A stretch of 35,954 nucleotides of DNA from assembly GCA_018993155.1 (NCBI GenBank), contig JAGKSX010000024.1, positions 1 through 35,954 of the forward strand. The letters are read 5' to 3'. The notes beneath the pieces are model-generated. The model worked only from the letters and a program-made list of their open reading frames with translations. It was not told where the DNA came from and ran no database searches. Origin of the DNA: Hydrogenophaga sp. GTDB lineage: Bacteria > Pseudomonadota > Gammaproteobacteria > Burkholderiales > Burkholderiaceae_C. Positions 17,794 through 26,526 of this stretch are shown here, one piece after another; within the stretch, counting starts at the first letter, position 1, and each line of letters opens with the position of its first letter. Made by a program: the position numbers and the translations under genes.

Positions 17794-17844
17794 ACATGCA
17801 GTCTGTATGTTATATTGAAATTACATGCATATTGTATGTATGTT
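17791..17844. promoter_or_regulatory. Divergent tetR/VOC promoter with two operator-like inverted repeats
   Basis: Repeat 1 is CATACA-N7-TGTATG at 17791-17809 and includes the tetR start codon. Repeat 2 is TACATGCAT-A-TTGTATGTA (17822-17840), an imperfect palindrome that shares the ACAT/ATGT half-sites. For the plus strand, TTGAAA (17815-17820) and TATGTT (17839-17844) form a promoter with an 18-bp spacer, so repeat 2 sits between the boxes. The AT-rich composition stands out from the surroundings. The likely ligand is the product of the adjacent tetR gene. Confidence 0.65.
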
Positions 17845-17861
17845 TTTACTGGAGACCCGCC

Positions 17862-18290
17862 ATGAAATCCACCTCGTACTATCCCGTTCTCATGACCGAC
17901 CGCGTGGCCGAGACGGCCCGCTTCTACGAAACCCATTTCCGCTTCACCAGCCTGTTCGACTGCGGCTGGTACGTGCACCTGCAATCCAGCGAAGACCCGG
18001 CCGTCAACCTCGCCATCCTCGATGGCACGCACAGCACGATCCCGGCCAGCGCGCGGGGTGGCCGGGCCTCGGGGGTGCTGCTCAACTTCGAGGTGGCCGA
18101 CGTCGACGCGGAATACGAGCGCGCGATCGCCCAGGGACTGACCGTGCTGCTCGGCTTGCGGGACGAAGCCTTCGGCCAGCGCCACTTCATCGTGCAAGGA
18201 CCCGACGGCGTGCTGATCGATGTGATCAAACCGATCCCCCCGAGCGAGGAATTCCTGCGCCTGTACACCGGGGGCGCCGTCGCGACCTAG
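17862..18290 (+). CDS. VOC-family (glyoxalase/bleomycin-resistance-like) protein
   Basis: The protein has 142 residues. It has the paired beta-alpha-beta-beta-beta modules of the vicinal oxygen chelate fold: [21 protein letters not shown] at the start, [18 protein letters not shown] in the middle and [16 protein letters not shown] near the end. A GGAG ribosome binding site precedes the ATG. Members of this group include small-molecule binding and resistance proteins as well as enzymes; the usual glyoxalase I metal ligands are not all recognisable, so I do not assign a reaction. Control by the adjacent TetR protein is likely from the operator layout. Confidence 0.88.
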   Translation: MKSTSYYPVLMTDRVAETARFYETHFRFTSLFDCGWYVHLQSSEDPAVNLAILDGTHSTIPASARGGRASGVLLNFEVADVDAEYERAIAQGLTVLLGLRDEAFGQRHFIVQGPDGVLIDVIKPIPPSEEFLRLYTGGAVAT

Positions 18291-18291
18291 A

Positions 18292-18657
18292 TCAGGCCGT
18301 GCGGCTAAGCCAGACCAGCACGAGCCCCAGCGCGGCGGGCAGCGCCTGCACAAAGAGGATCTTGCGGCTCGCCGTGACCGCGCCGTAGAGGCCGGCGATC
18401 AGCACGCAAAGCAGGAAGAACACTTTCACGCCAAAGCCCTCGGGGCCCAGCCACAGGCCCCAGAGCAGGCCGGCGGCCAGAAAGCCGTTGTACAGCCCCT
18501 GGTTGGCCGCCAGCACCTTGGTGGCCGCGGCCGACTGGGGCGTCTGGCCGAAGGCGCGCATGCCAGCCGGCTTGTCCCACAGGAACATCTCGAGCACGAG
18601 AAAGTAGAAGTGCAGCAGCGCGACGAGCGCAACGACGATGCTGGCGATCACGGACAT
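18292..18657 (-). CDS. DUF1304 family small membrane protein
   Basis: The protein has 121 residues and about four membrane helices: residues ~2-27, ~50-72, ~76-95 and ~100-118. HFYFLVLEMFLWDKPAG and NQGLYNGFLAAGL are typical of DUF1304 proteins, whose function is unknown to me. It lies downstream of the MerR gene on the same strand (71 bp gap), so it may be co-transcribed with it. Its stop codon starts 2 bp after the end of the convergent VOC gene. Confidence 0.85.
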   Translation of the reverse strand: MSVIASIVVALVALLHFYFLVLEMFLWDKPAGMRAFGQTPQSAAATKVLAANQGLYNGFLAAGLLWGLWLGPEGFGVKVFFLLCVLIAGLYGAVTASRKILFVQALPAALGLVLVWLSRTA

Positions 18658-18728
18658 GGCAACGGCCTTTCACTTTTCTTCAAGGACGCGGCCCCATGGC
18701 CACGGACGCCGGCAGCTTACCCCGGCCG

Positions 18729-19136
18729 TCAGGCCTTGGGGCTTTTTTCGATCTTGCCCAGCAGGGCGCGGGCTTCCTTCTCGTGCGTCTTCACCTCATC
18801 GAGGTTGGCCAGCAGATCGGCCATCTGCTCCTCCAGTTGGTGGCGGTGGTCGGCCAGCACGGTGAGGAACTTGCGCAGTTGCGGTCCGGTGTCGCGCGGG
18901 CTGTCGTACATGTCGATGATGTCCTTGGCCTCGGTCAGCGACAGCCCCAGGCGCTTGGCGCGCAGGGTGAGCTTGAGGCGCGTGCGGTCGCGCGAGGTGT
19001 AGACCCGGTTGCGGCCCCCCGGGCCTTCGCGCTGCGGCTGCAGCAGGCCCATGTCCTCATAGAAGCGGATGGCGCGCGTGGTCAGGTCGAACTCGCGGGC
19101 CAGGTCGCTGATGGTGTAGGTCGGGTTCGTCGCCAT
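18729..19136 (-). CDS. liuR: MerR-family regulator, probable LiuR
   Basis: The protein has 135 residues. The MerR helix-turn-helix and wing are at about 7-70: YTISDLAREFDLTTRAIRFYED, then RNRVYTSRDRTRLKLTLRAKRLG. A dimerising coiled coil follows to the C-terminus (HRHQLEEQMADLLANLDEVKTHEKEARALL). There is no cysteine metal-binding loop. LiuR proteins of proteobacteria are MerR-family regulators of leucine and isovalerate genes and bind palindromes of the type seen here. A near copy of the 22-bp operator lies just before this gene and a perfect copy sits in the isovalerate operon promoter 2.6 kb away. The assignment is inference from family, size and sites. Confidence 0.85.
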   Translation of the reverse strand: MATNPTYTISDLAREFDLTTRAIRFYEDMGLLQPQREGPGGRNRVYTSRDRTRLKLTLRAKRLGLSLTEAKDIIDMYDSPRDTGPQLRKFLTVLADHRHQLEEQMADLLANLDEVKTHEKEARALLGKIEKSPKA

Positions 19137-19153
19137 GGGGGGTGCCCTGTTAT

Positions 19154-19175
19154 TTGACGTTTACGTCAACGTCAG
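19154..19175 (-). promoter_or_regulatory. LiuR-type operator before the MerR gene
   Basis: This 22-bp site matches the perfect palindrome at 16538-16559 at 20 of 22 positions. It has TTGACGTTTACGT, then C in place of A, then AACGTCA and a final G in place of A. On the minus strand it lies 18 bp upstream of the MerR start codon. CTGACG at one end and TAACAG beyond the other give weak -35 and -10 boxes about 17 bp apart. This suggests self-regulation. Confidence 0.75.
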
Positions 19176-19225
19176 GCGGCGATCTTAACGGAATCGCTCT
19201 GCGGCGAGACCCGCGCGCCAGGGTG

Positions 19226-20116
19226 TCATTCGTCCAGCGGCACGGCCGCCTCGCGCAGCTCACGGCGGCGCTGGGCGTGATCGGGCAGCACACTCGCGAC
19301 CACATCCCAGAACTGCGGACTGTGGTCCATGTGGCGCAGATGGCTGAGCTCGTGCACCACGACGTAGTCGATCATGTCCAGCTTGAGGTGGATCAGCCTC
19401 CAGTTCAGGCGGATCGACCCGTCGGCGCTCGCGCTGCCCCAGCGCGTGCCGGCACTGGACAGGCGCAGCTTGCTGTAGCGCACGCCCAGTTGCGGCGCAA
19501 AGTGGTCCAGGCGCTCGGTGAACAAGGCCTTGGCCCGCTTCATCAGCCAGGCCTGCGCGGCGTCGCGGATCTGCGTTTCCTGCGCATTTCGCGCCAGCCC
19601 CATGCGCAGCGTCGCCAGGCCACCCGGCGCCGGCTCGAACACCCCGCCCACCTGCGTGAAGGTGTGCGTGGGGTCGAGCACCAAGCGCATGCGCTCACCG
19701 AGGTAGTCGAACTCGACACCATCGGCCCAGCGGATGCGCGCCTGCTCCATCTCGCCGGCGCGCTGGCGGGCGCTCTGCAGCTTCTCCAGCACCCAGGCCG
19801 ATTTGTCGTGCAGCAGCGCCTCGACCTCGCCGACCGGCGTCCAGCGCGGCGCGCTCACGCTCAAGCCGTCGGTGCTGACCGACAGTCCGATGGTGCGGCG
19901 TTTGCCGCGCTTGAATTCGTAGGCCACCTCGCAGGCGCCGAGCCGCAGCATGCGGTTGGCGCGCGGATGGTGCCAGGCCGCCGGCTGGAACACCTGGGTC
20001 ATGGGCAGGGCCGGGGGGGCGGCCACCGCGGGCGGAGGTGGCGGCGATGCGGGCCGCTGGGGCTCGGGCGCGGGTGCGCCAAGGAAGTCGAGCGCCAGTT
20101 GCACGAAGCGCTGCAT
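19226..20116 (-). CDS. YgjP-like M48-type metallopeptidase (DUF45)
   Basis: The protein has 296 residues. The zinc motif is VVHELSHLRHMDHS: His255, Glu256 and His259 make HExxH, and His265 is a likely third ligand, as in YgjP/DUF45 proteins. Before it, TRWGSASADGSIRLNWRLI is the family signature. Residues ~13-40 form a proline/alanine-rich linker that is not part of the domain. The enzyme's target is unknown. The gene starts 8 bp after the plsC stop, so it is probably the last of the corC-lnt-glyQS-gmhB-plsC run. Confidence 0.88.
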   Translation of the reverse strand: MQRFVQLALDFLGAPAPEPQRPASPPPPPAVAAPPALPMTQVFQPAAWHHPRANRMLRLGACEVAYEFKRGKRRTIGLSVSTDGLSVSAPRWTPVGEVEALLHDKSAWVLEKLQSARQRAGEMEQARIRWADGVEFDYLGERMRLVLDPTHTFTQVGGVFEPAPGGLATLRMGLARNAQETQIRDAAQAWLMKRAKALFTERLDHFAPQLGVRYSKLRLSSAGTRWGSASADGSIRLNWRLIHLKLDMIDYVVVHELSHLRHMDHSPQFWDVVASVLPDHAQRRRELREAAVPLDE

Positions 20117-20124
20117 GGCGGTGC

Positions 20125-20874
20125 TCAGGCGGCGCGGTAGGCCTCGGGATCGAGCCGGCGCATTTCCGCTTCGATCCAGGCCTCGACCTCACGCATCAGC
20201 TCGTCGGGCTCACGGCCCGCGCTGGGGATGGGCTTGCCGATGGAGAACTCCACCGTGCCCGGCCGCTTGATGAAGGCCTTGCGCGGCCAGCACTTGGCCG
20301 AGGTCACTGCAATCGGGATCACCGGCGCTCCCGTGGCCACGGCCAGCCGCGTGCCACCACTCTTGTACTGGCCCTTCTGGCCGCGCGGGATGCGCGTGCC
20401 CTCGGGAAACATGATGACCCAGGTGCCCTGATTGAGCAGGCGCTGGCCTTGTTCGACCACCCTGTTGAAGGCCTGGGCACGCTTGCTGCGGTCGATGTGG
20501 ATCATGTCCATGCGGCTCATGGCCCAGCCGAAGAAGGGCACGTAGAGCAGTTCCTTCTTGAACACGTAGGCCAGCGGGTGCGGCATCAGCGCTGGCATGC
20601 AGAAGGTTTCCCAGGTGGACTGGTGCTTGAGCAGCAGCACCGCCGGCGCGGTGCTGCCCACCGGCAGGTTCTCGAAGCCGATCACCTCGTTGCGGATGCC
20701 CAGGATCAGCTGGCCACTGGCCACCGCGAGCTTGAGCCAGCCCGCGCACATCCAGTAGATCTGCGTGCTGTTGAGAAACGGCGCAGCGACCAGCACCGCC
20801 AGCGCCCAGGGCACCACGGTCACGGCCATGAACAGGGTGTGCAGGACCGAGCGCAGCAGATGGATGAGGATCAT
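20125..20874 (-). CDS. plsC: 1-acyl-sn-glycerol-3-phosphate acyltransferase
   Basis: The protein has 249 residues. An N-terminal membrane helix (about 10-35) precedes the acyltransferase blocks: block I is KHQSTWET with His84 and Glu89, block II is near MSRMDMIHIDRSKR, block III is FPEGTR (156-161) and block IV is VIPIAV. The usual HX4D is HX4E here, a variant I believe is common in betaproteobacteria. It adds the second acyl chain to lysophosphatidic acid at the inner membrane. It lies 16 bp after the gmhB stop and 8 bp before the metallopeptidase gene. Confidence 0.92.
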   Translation of the reverse strand: MILIHLLRSVLHTLFMAVTVVPWALAVLVAAPFLNSTQIYWMCAGWLKLAVASGQLILGIRNEVIGFENLPVGSTAPAVLLLKHQSTWETFCMPALMPHPLAYVFKKELLYVPFFGWAMSRMDMIHIDRSKRAQAFNRVVEQGQRLLNQGTWVIMFPEGTRIPRGQKGQYKSGGTRLAVATGAPVIPIAVTSAKCWPRKAFIKRPGTVEFSIGKPIPSAGREPDELMREVEAWIEAEMRRLDPEAYRAA

Positions 20875-20890
20875 GTTGGGGAACCGAGGA

Positions 20891-21475
20891 TCAGGTGGTG
20901 GGCTGCGCGAGCAGCCAGTCGGTGAAGGCGCCGAGGTCGTCGTGGGGATGCGTGCCGGGCGGCAGGTCGGGCGCGAGCGCCGCGAGGTCCATGGCCGCCC
21001 CCGAGCCCAGGCGGCCCCGCAGGTGTTCGGACTTGCCCGTCATCAGCAAATGGGTGCGGCAGCCCGCGGCGGCGGCCGCGCGCACGTGGCGCATCGCGTT
21101 GCCGGCCGCATGCACCGTGGCCAGCGGCATGCCGAACCGCGCGCCGATCTGCAGGAACAGGCCGGGCGCGGGCTTGCGGCAGGCACACGCGTCTTCGGGC
21201 GCGTGCGGGCACATGAACACCGCCTCCACGCGCGCCCCCGCCGCGGCCAGCTGGCGGTGCATCTTGGCGTGGATGGCGTTGAGCGAAGCCATGTCGAACA
21301 GGCCCCGACCGATGCCGGACTGGTTGGTGGCCAGCACGATGCGCCAGCCACCCTGATTGAGCCGCGCCACCGCCTCGAGCGCACCGGGCAATGGCTCCCA
21401 CTCCTCCGGCGAGGCGACGTAATCGTCCCGGCTGCGGTTGAGCGTGCCGTCGCGGTCGAGGATGAGCAGCTTCAT
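20891..21475 (-). CDS. gmhB: D-glycero-beta-D-manno-heptose-1,7-bisphosphate 7-phosphatase, with altered motif IV
   Basis: The protein has 194 residues. HAD motif I is LDRDGTLN (Asp7, Asp9). Motif II is ATNQSGIGRG. The zinc loop is MCPHAPEDACACRKP with Cys89, His91, Cys97 and Cys99, and motif III Lys101 follows at once. This arrangement is the GmhB signature. GmhB removes the 7-phosphate in ADP-heptose synthesis for lipopolysaccharide. Motif IV, normally VGDxxxD, reads AAGNAMRH (about 123-130), so the magnesium-binding Asp is Asn126 and the second Asp is His130. Activity may be lowered or changed. The gene lies between glyS (7 bp) and plsC (15 bp). Confidence 0.88.
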   Translation of the reverse strand: MKLLILDRDGTLNRSRDDYVASPEEWEPLPGALEAVARLNQGGWRIVLATNQSGIGRGLFDMASLNAIHAKMHRQLAAAGARVEAVFMCPHAPEDACACRKPAPGLFLQIGARFGMPLATVHAAGNAMRHVRAAAAAGCRTHLLMTGKSEHLRGRLGSGAAMDLAALAPDLPPGTHPHDDLGAFTDWLLAQPTT

Positions 21476-21482
21476 GGCGGTG

Positions 21483-23603
21483 TCAGGTCGCCAGACGGGA
21501 CAGGTCGGCCACGCGGTTCATGGCCTGGTGCAACTCGCGCAGCAGGCCGAGGCGGTTGGCCTTGAGCGCGGGGTCGTCGGCGTTGACCATCACGCCGTCG
21601 AAGAAGGCATCGACCGGCGCGCGCAGCGCGGCGAGCGCCTGCAGCGAGCCGGTGTAGTCTTCGGCGTCGAACTTCGCGTTGGCGGCGGGCACGGTGGCCT
21701 GCATGGCGTCGAACAGACCCTTTTCGGCGGCCTCGACCAGCAACGCTTCCTGCACCGCAGCACCCTCGCCTTCGGCCTTCTTGAGGATGTTGGCGATGCG
21801 CTTGTTGGCAGCGGCAAGCGCGGGCGCTTCGGGCAACGCGGCGAAAGCGCGCACGGCCTGCAGGCGCAAGGCAACCTCGCCCAGGCGCGACGGGCGCAGG
21901 GCCAGCACGGCATCGACTTCCTGGGCGCTGTAGCCCTGCTCGCGCAGGCCACCGGCGAGGCGGTCGTAGATGAAGTCGGACAAGGCCGCACTGGGGTCGG
22001 TGATCAGGGCGCCGAAAGCGGGCACGGCCGATTGCAACAGGGCGCTCAGATCGATCGGAAGGTTCTTCTCGACCAGCATCCGCACCACGCCCAGCGCATG
22101 CCGGCGCAGCGCGAACGGGTCCTTGTCGCCCGTGGGCAGGTTGCCGATGCCGAACATGCCAACCAGGGTCTCCAGCTTGTCGGCCAGCGCCACCACCACA
22201 CCCGCCATGTTGCGCGGCAGCTCATCGCCGGCAAAGCGGGGACGGTAGTGGTCTTCGATCGCGAAGGCGATGTCCTCGGTCAGGCCATCGTGGCGCGCGT
22301 AGTAGCCACCCATGATGCCCTGCAACTCCGGGAACTCGCCCACCATGTCGGTGAGCAGGTCGGTCTTGGCGAGCTGCGCGGCAGTGTCGGCCTGTTGCGC
22401 GAGCACCTCGCCCCCCAGTTGCTGGCCGATGGCACGGGCGATGGCGCGCACGCGCTCCATGCGCTCGCCCTGTGTGCCCAGCTTGTTGTGATAGACCACC
22501 TTGCCCAGGCCTTCGACGCGCGAGGCCAGCGTCTTCTTGCGGTCCTGGTCGAAGAAGAACTTGGCATCGGCCAGGCGCGGGCGCACCACGCGCTCGTTGC
22601 CGCCGATCACCGCGCTCGGGTCCGCCGGGCTGATGTTGCTGACCACCAGGAAGCGGTGGGTCAGCTTGCCCTGCGCATCCAGCAGCGGGAAATACTTCTG
22701 GTTGGCCTTCATCGTGAGAATGAGGCATTCCTGCGGCACATCGAGGAACTGGGTCTCGAACTCGCAGATGAGCACGTTGGGCCGCTCGACCAGCGCGGTC
22801 ACTTCGTCGAGCAGTGCGTCGTCCTCGATCGGCCGGCAACCGCCCCCTACCTTCGCTGCGGCCGCCGCGAGCTGGCGCGCGATCTCGGCCTTGCGCTCGG
22901 CGAACGAGGCGATCACCGCACCGTCCTTGGCGAGCGTGGCGGCGTAGCTGTCGGCGTCCTTCAGCACCACCGGCGAGACCTGGGCCTCGAAGCGATGACC
23001 CTGCGTGGTGTGGCGCGCGGTCAGCCCCAGCGCCTTCACCGGCACGACGCTGCCACCATGCAGCGCGACCAGGCCGTGCGCGGGGCGCACGAAGTTCACG
23101 CTGCTCCAGCCGGGCAGTTCGCAATCGGTCTCGAGCTGGTAGCTCATGACCTTGGGGATCGGCAGCTTGGCAATGGCTTCGTCCAGCGCCTTCTGCAGGC
23201 CGCTAGCCAGCTCGGCCCCCGGCGCGACGCTGTCGTGGAACAAGGCCTCGGCCTTGCCATCCGGCGCGCGCTTGAGACCGGCCACGGCCGACGCGTCGGC
23301 GCCGAGCGCGGCCAGGCGCTTGAGCAAGGCGGGCGTGGGTTGGCCGTTGGCGTCCAGCCCCACGCTCACGGGCATGAGCTTTTGCGACACGGCCTTGTCG
23401 GCCGCGCGCGCCAGCACGCCGGTGACGTGCGCGGCCAGGCGGCGCGGCGAGGCGAAGGCGGTCACGGCCGCATCGGCCGGCGCCAGGCCCTGGGCCTTGA
23501 GCTGGTCACCCAGCACCGTGGCGAAGGCATCGCCGAGTTTCTTCAGCGCCTTGGGCGGCAGCTCTTCGACAAACAGCTCAACGAGCAGGTTCTGTGCGGT
23601 CAT
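21483..23603 (-). CDS. glyS: Glycyl-tRNA synthetase beta subunit
   Basis: The protein has 706 residues, a little longer than the E. coli subunit (689). It starts TAQNLLVELFVEELPPKALK after Met, the family N-terminus. Family blocks include GLTARHTTQGHRF, ECLILTMKANQKYFPLLD, FFFDQDRKK and GNLPTGDKDPFALRRHALG. The beta subunit binds tRNA-Gly and works with the alpha subunit (GlyQ) encoded 21 bp upstream. A long antisense frame opposite this gene is a codon-bias artefact. Confidence 0.97.
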   Translation of the reverse strand: MTAQNLLVELFVEELPPKALKKLGDAFATVLGDQLKAQGLAPADAAVTAFASPRRLAAHVTGVLARAADKAVSQKLMPVSVGLDANGQPTPALLKRLAALGADASAVAGLKRAPDGKAEALFHDSVAPGAELASGLQKALDEAIAKLPIPKVMSYQLETDCELPGWSSVNFVRPAHGLVALHGGSVVPVKALGLTARHTTQGHRFEAQVSPVVLKDADSYAATLAKDGAVIASFAERKAEIARQLAAAAAKVGGGCRPIEDDALLDEVTALVERPNVLICEFETQFLDVPQECLILTMKANQKYFPLLDAQGKLTHRFLVVSNISPADPSAVIGGNERVVRPRLADAKFFFDQDRKKTLASRVEGLGKVVYHNKLGTQGERMERVRAIARAIGQQLGGEVLAQQADTAAQLAKTDLLTDMVGEFPELQGIMGGYYARHDGLTEDIAFAIEDHYRPRFAGDELPRNMAGVVVALADKLETLVGMFGIGNLPTGDKDPFALRRHALGVVRMLVEKNLPIDLSALLQSAVPAFGALITDPSAALSDFIYDRLAGGLREQGYSAQEVDAVLALRPSRLGEVALRLQAVRAFAALPEAPALAAANKRIANILKKAEGEGAAVQEALLVEAAEKGLFDAMQATVPAANAKFDAEDYTGSLQALAALRAPVDAFFDGVMVNADDPALKANRLGLLRELHQAMNRVADLSRLAT

Positions 23604-23624
23604 TCTTGTTCTTTCACCCGGCGC

Positions 23625-24530
23625 TCACGCGGCCTTCTTTACCATCTGTTCCACCCACTCGCGCGGCGCCATGGGGAAGCCCAGGCGCTCGCGGCTCTCG
23701 TAATAGCTCTGCGCGACAGCACGCGCCAGGTTGCGGATGCGGCCAATGTAGGCGGCGCGCTCGGTCACGCTGATGGCCCCGCGCGCGTCCAGCAGATTGA
23801 AGCTGTGCGCGCACTTCAGCACCTGTTCGTAGGCGGGCAGCGCGAGCTGTTGCTCCATCAGGTGCTTGGCCTGTTTCTCGTGCGCGTTGAAGGCGGTGAA
23901 GAGGAACTCGGCGTCGCTGTGCTCGAAGTTGTAGGCCGACTGTTCCTTCTCGTTCTGCAGGTAGACGTCGCCATAGCTCAGCGTGTCCGTCCATTTGAGG
24001 TTGTAGACGTTGTCCACGCCCTGCAGGTACATGGCCAGGCGCTCCAGGCCGTAGGTGATCTCGCCGGTGATGGGCTTGCAGTCGATGCCACCCACCTGCT
24101 GGAAGTAGGTGAACTGCGTCACTTCCATGCCGTTGAGCCAGACTTCCCAGCCCAGGCCCCAGGCGCCGAGTGTGGGGTTCTCCCAGTCGTCCTCGACGAA
24201 GCGGATGTCGTTCTTCTTCAGGTCGAAGCCCAGGGCCTCCAGACTGCCGAGGTAGAGCTCGAGGATGTTGCTCGGCGCGGGCTTGAGCACCACCTGGTAC
24301 TGGTAGTAGTGCTGCAGGCGGTTGGGGTTCTCGCCGTAGCGGCCGTCCTTGGGGCGGCGGCTGGGCTGAACGTAGGCGGCCTTCCAGGGCTCGGGGCCGA
24401 GCGCGCGCAGGAAGGTGGCGGTGTGGCTGGTGCCGGCACCCACCTCCATGTCGTAGGGCTGCAGCAGCGCGCAGCCCTGGGCGTCCCAATAGGACTGCAG
24501 TTTCAGAATGATGTGCTGGAAGGTCAACAT
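23625..24530 (-). CDS. glyQ: Glycyl-tRNA synthetase alpha subunit
   Basis: The protein has 301 residues. The class II catalytic blocks are plain: [55 protein letters not shown] and [16 protein letters not shown]. It activates glycine and partners GlyS. I chose the ATG at 24530 (start [15 protein letters not shown]), which fits the family; an in-frame ATG at 24593 would add 21 residues with no family match. A hairpin, GCCGGG/CCCGGC, lies just before this start in the leader (24539-24557), and no good Shine-Dalgarno sequence is visible. The lnt stop is 104 bp upstream. Confidence 0.96.
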   Translation of the reverse strand: MLTFQHIILKLQSYWDAQGCALLQPYDMEVGAGTSHTATFLRALGPEPWKAAYVQPSRRPKDGRYGENPNRLQHYYQYQVVLKPAPSNILELYLGSLEALGFDLKKNDIRFVEDDWENPTLGAWGLGWEVWLNGMEVTQFTYFQQVGGIDCKPITGEITYGLERLAMYLQGVDNVYNLKWTDTLSYGDVYLQNEKEQSAYNFEHSDAEFLFTAFNAHEKQAKHLMEQQLALPAYEQVLKCAHSFNLLDARGAISVTERAAYIGRIRNLARAVAQSYYESRERLGFPMAPREWVEQMVKKAA

Positions 24531-24634
24531 GCGAAAGAAGCCGGGAACGAAGCCCGGCCAAGGGATGGTCTGGGAGGGAGCGTGGCGCGGCATCGCGCCT
24601 GGAATGCCCCAAGTGCCCGATTTTACGGGCGCGC

Positions 24635-26512
24635 TCAGCGGCGGCGGGTGCGCCCGCCCCGGCGGCCCAGGTTGCGGGTGGAGGCGATCAGCAGCGCCAG
24701 CACGGCGCAGACCACCCACAGGGGCACCAGGCCCCAGCGCGCGGTCCACTGTGCGTACGGCGTGACGCCGCTGCGCCCCTGCACCGTGGCCTCCAGGCGG
24801 CCGCGCGTGAGCCGCTGCAGCTGGTGCGTGACCTGGCCCTGGTGGTCGATGACGGCCGTGGCGCCGGTGTTGGTAGCCCGCAGCATGGGCCGGCCCAGCT
24901 CGATCGCGCGCAGGCGCGAGATCTGCAGGTGCTGGTCGATCGCGATGCTGTCGCCGAACCAGGCGATGTTGCTCAAGTTGACCAGCACGGTGGGCGCGGC
25001 CGTGGGATCGCGGAACGAGGCCGCGAGCTCTTCGCCGAACAGGTCTTCGTAACAGATGTTGGGCGCCACGCGCTGCCCCGACACCGCCCAGGCCGGCTGC
25101 GCCAGGGCGCCCCGGTTGAAGTCACCGAGCGGGATGTTCATGAGGTCGGTGAACCAGCGGAACAGCGGCGGAATGAACTCGCCGAAAGGCACCAGGTGGT
25201 GCTTGTCATAGCGGTACAGGCCGTTGTCCGGCGTGTCCAGCCGAGGCTGTCCTTGCAGGCGATTTGCCGAGCCCGCGTTGATGCCCCAGACCGAGTTCGT
25301 GTAACCCTGATCCAGGCTGCCCAACGGCAAGCCCACCAGCGCACCCACGCCGGTGCCGGCCGGTTGCTCGGCCAGATGCCCGAGCAACGGCTGCCAGAAG
25401 TCGGGGCCCAGTTGGCCGGGCAGCAGGGGAATGGCGGTTTCCGGCGCGACCACCAGATGCGGGCCGGTGGCGGAACTGCGCGCGGCCTGCACCGCTTCGG
25501 TGATCTGTTGGGGGTACCAGTTCAGCGCCTGGGCCACGCCCGTGCCGGGCTCGAATTTCTGATCCTGGGCGATGTTGCCCTGCAGCAGCCACACCCGCAG
25601 TTCGCCCGTCGCGGCAGTGTCCTGGTGACCCAGGCCGCGCCACGCCGCGCCGCCGCCGATCAGGCTCACCAGCAGAACGCCCACCACCAGGAACAGGGCC
25701 AGCGACCGCAACACACCGGGCCAGCCATCGGCCAGACCCGGCACCAGCCGGGCCTGCACGCGGGGTGCCGGCGCCACCATGCCCCCCGCCGTCCGGCCCA
25801 CCGGCCGGCTGACGGGCGACTGCATCCAGACGCTGAAGCGCCGCCAGAGGCCGGAGACGATGGAGGCCACCGAATAGGCCAGCACGGCCGCCAGGAAGCC
25901 CATGCCATAGACCCCCACCAGCGGTGCCCAAGGGGCCATCAGGTCAACGTGCGCGTAGCCTCCCGCGCCCCAGGGGAAACCGGTGAACCAGTGGCCGCGC
26001 GCCAGTTCGGCCAGCGTCCAGAGCGAGGCAAACATCAGCCCCTGTGCGGTGCGCGACACCGGCGCCCAGGCACAGAGGAAACCCACCACCACCGCGTAGT
26101 AGACCGACAGCAGCCCCGCCAGCGCGAGCACGGCCAGCACCGCCAGCCAGGCGGGCAGGCCGCCGTAGGTGTGCAGGGAGATGAACAGCCACCAGAAGGT
26201 GCCCGCCAGCCAGACGGTGGAAAACACCCAGCCGCGCCACACCGCCTGCCCCACCCGGGTGGCGTACTGCAGCGCCAGCACCAGCAGCGCCAGCGAGGCG
26301 ATCTGCCACCAGCCATTGGGCTGGCCTTGCACAGTGCCCGGCAGGCCCCAGCCCGCGAAAGGCCAGGCGATGGAGGTCGCCTGCAAGGCACCGCCCAGCA
26401 GACACACGAGGAACCAGGCGAAACCGCTGCCGCGCGCGCTGCGCCCGGGCGGGCGGCGGCTCATCGGGTTGAAACTCGACGGCGTGTGGAGTGACCCGAA
26501 AAGGCTTCGCAT
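24635..26512 (-). CDS. lnt: Apolipoprotein N-acyltransferase
   Basis: The protein has about 625 residues, longer than the E. coli enzyme (512); an arginine-rich loop of about 50 residues after the N-terminal membrane part accounts for some of this. The N-terminal half has several membrane helices, with [12 protein letters not shown] between them. The periplasmic nitrilase domain has its catalytic triad: Glu in [10 protein letters not shown], Lys in [12 protein letters not shown] and Cys (about 487) in [11 protein letters not shown]. It adds the third acyl chain to lipoproteins at the inner membrane. The start is uncertain: ATG 26512 is 14 bp after corC, and ATG 26464 would give [13 protein letters not shown] short basic tail ends the protein. 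Confidence 0.94.
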   Translation of the reverse strand: MRSLFGSLHTPSSFNPMSRRPPGRSARGSGFAWFLVCLLGGALQATSIAWPFAGWGLPGTVQGQPNGWWQIASLALLVLALQYATRVGQAVWRGWVFSTVWLAGTFWWLFISLHTYGGLPAWLAVLAVLALAGLLSVYYAVVVGFLCAWAPVSRTAQGLMFASLWTLAELARGHWFTGFPWGAGGYAHVDLMAPWAPLVGVYGMGFLAAVLAYSVASIVSGLWRRFSVWMQSPVSRPVGRTAGGMVAPAPRVQARLVPGLADGWPGVLRSLALFLVVGVLLVSLIGGGAAWRGLGHQDTAATGELRVWLLQGNIAQDQKFEPGTGVAQALNWYPQQITEAVQAARSSATGPHLVVAPETAIPLLPGQLGPDFWQPLLGHLAEQPAGTGVGALVGLPLGSLDQGYTNSVWGINAGSANRLQGQPRLDTPDNGLYRYDKHHLVPFGEFIPPLFRWFTDLMNIPLGDFNRGALAQPAWAVSGQRVAPNICYEDLFGEELAASFRDPTAAPTVLVNLSNIAWFGDSIAIDQHLQISRLRAIELGRPMLRATNTGATAVIDHQGQVTHQLQRLTRGRLEATVQGRSGVTPYAQWTARWGLVPLWVVCAVLALLIASTRNLGRRGGRTRRR

Positions 26513-26526
26513 GGGGTTGGGCGGGC

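Noticed and set aside
24531-24634. A T-box or other riboswitch before glyQ
   Set aside because: Only a short GC hairpin is present; no T-box sequence or specifier stem, and T-boxes are not expected in betaproteobacteria.
21438-25052. A very long plus-strand open frame of 1204 codons opposite glyS, glyQ and part of lnt
   Set aside because: It is antisense to well-recognised genes, is rich in Gln, His, Arg and Ala as expected from high-GC codon bias, and has no recognisable domain.
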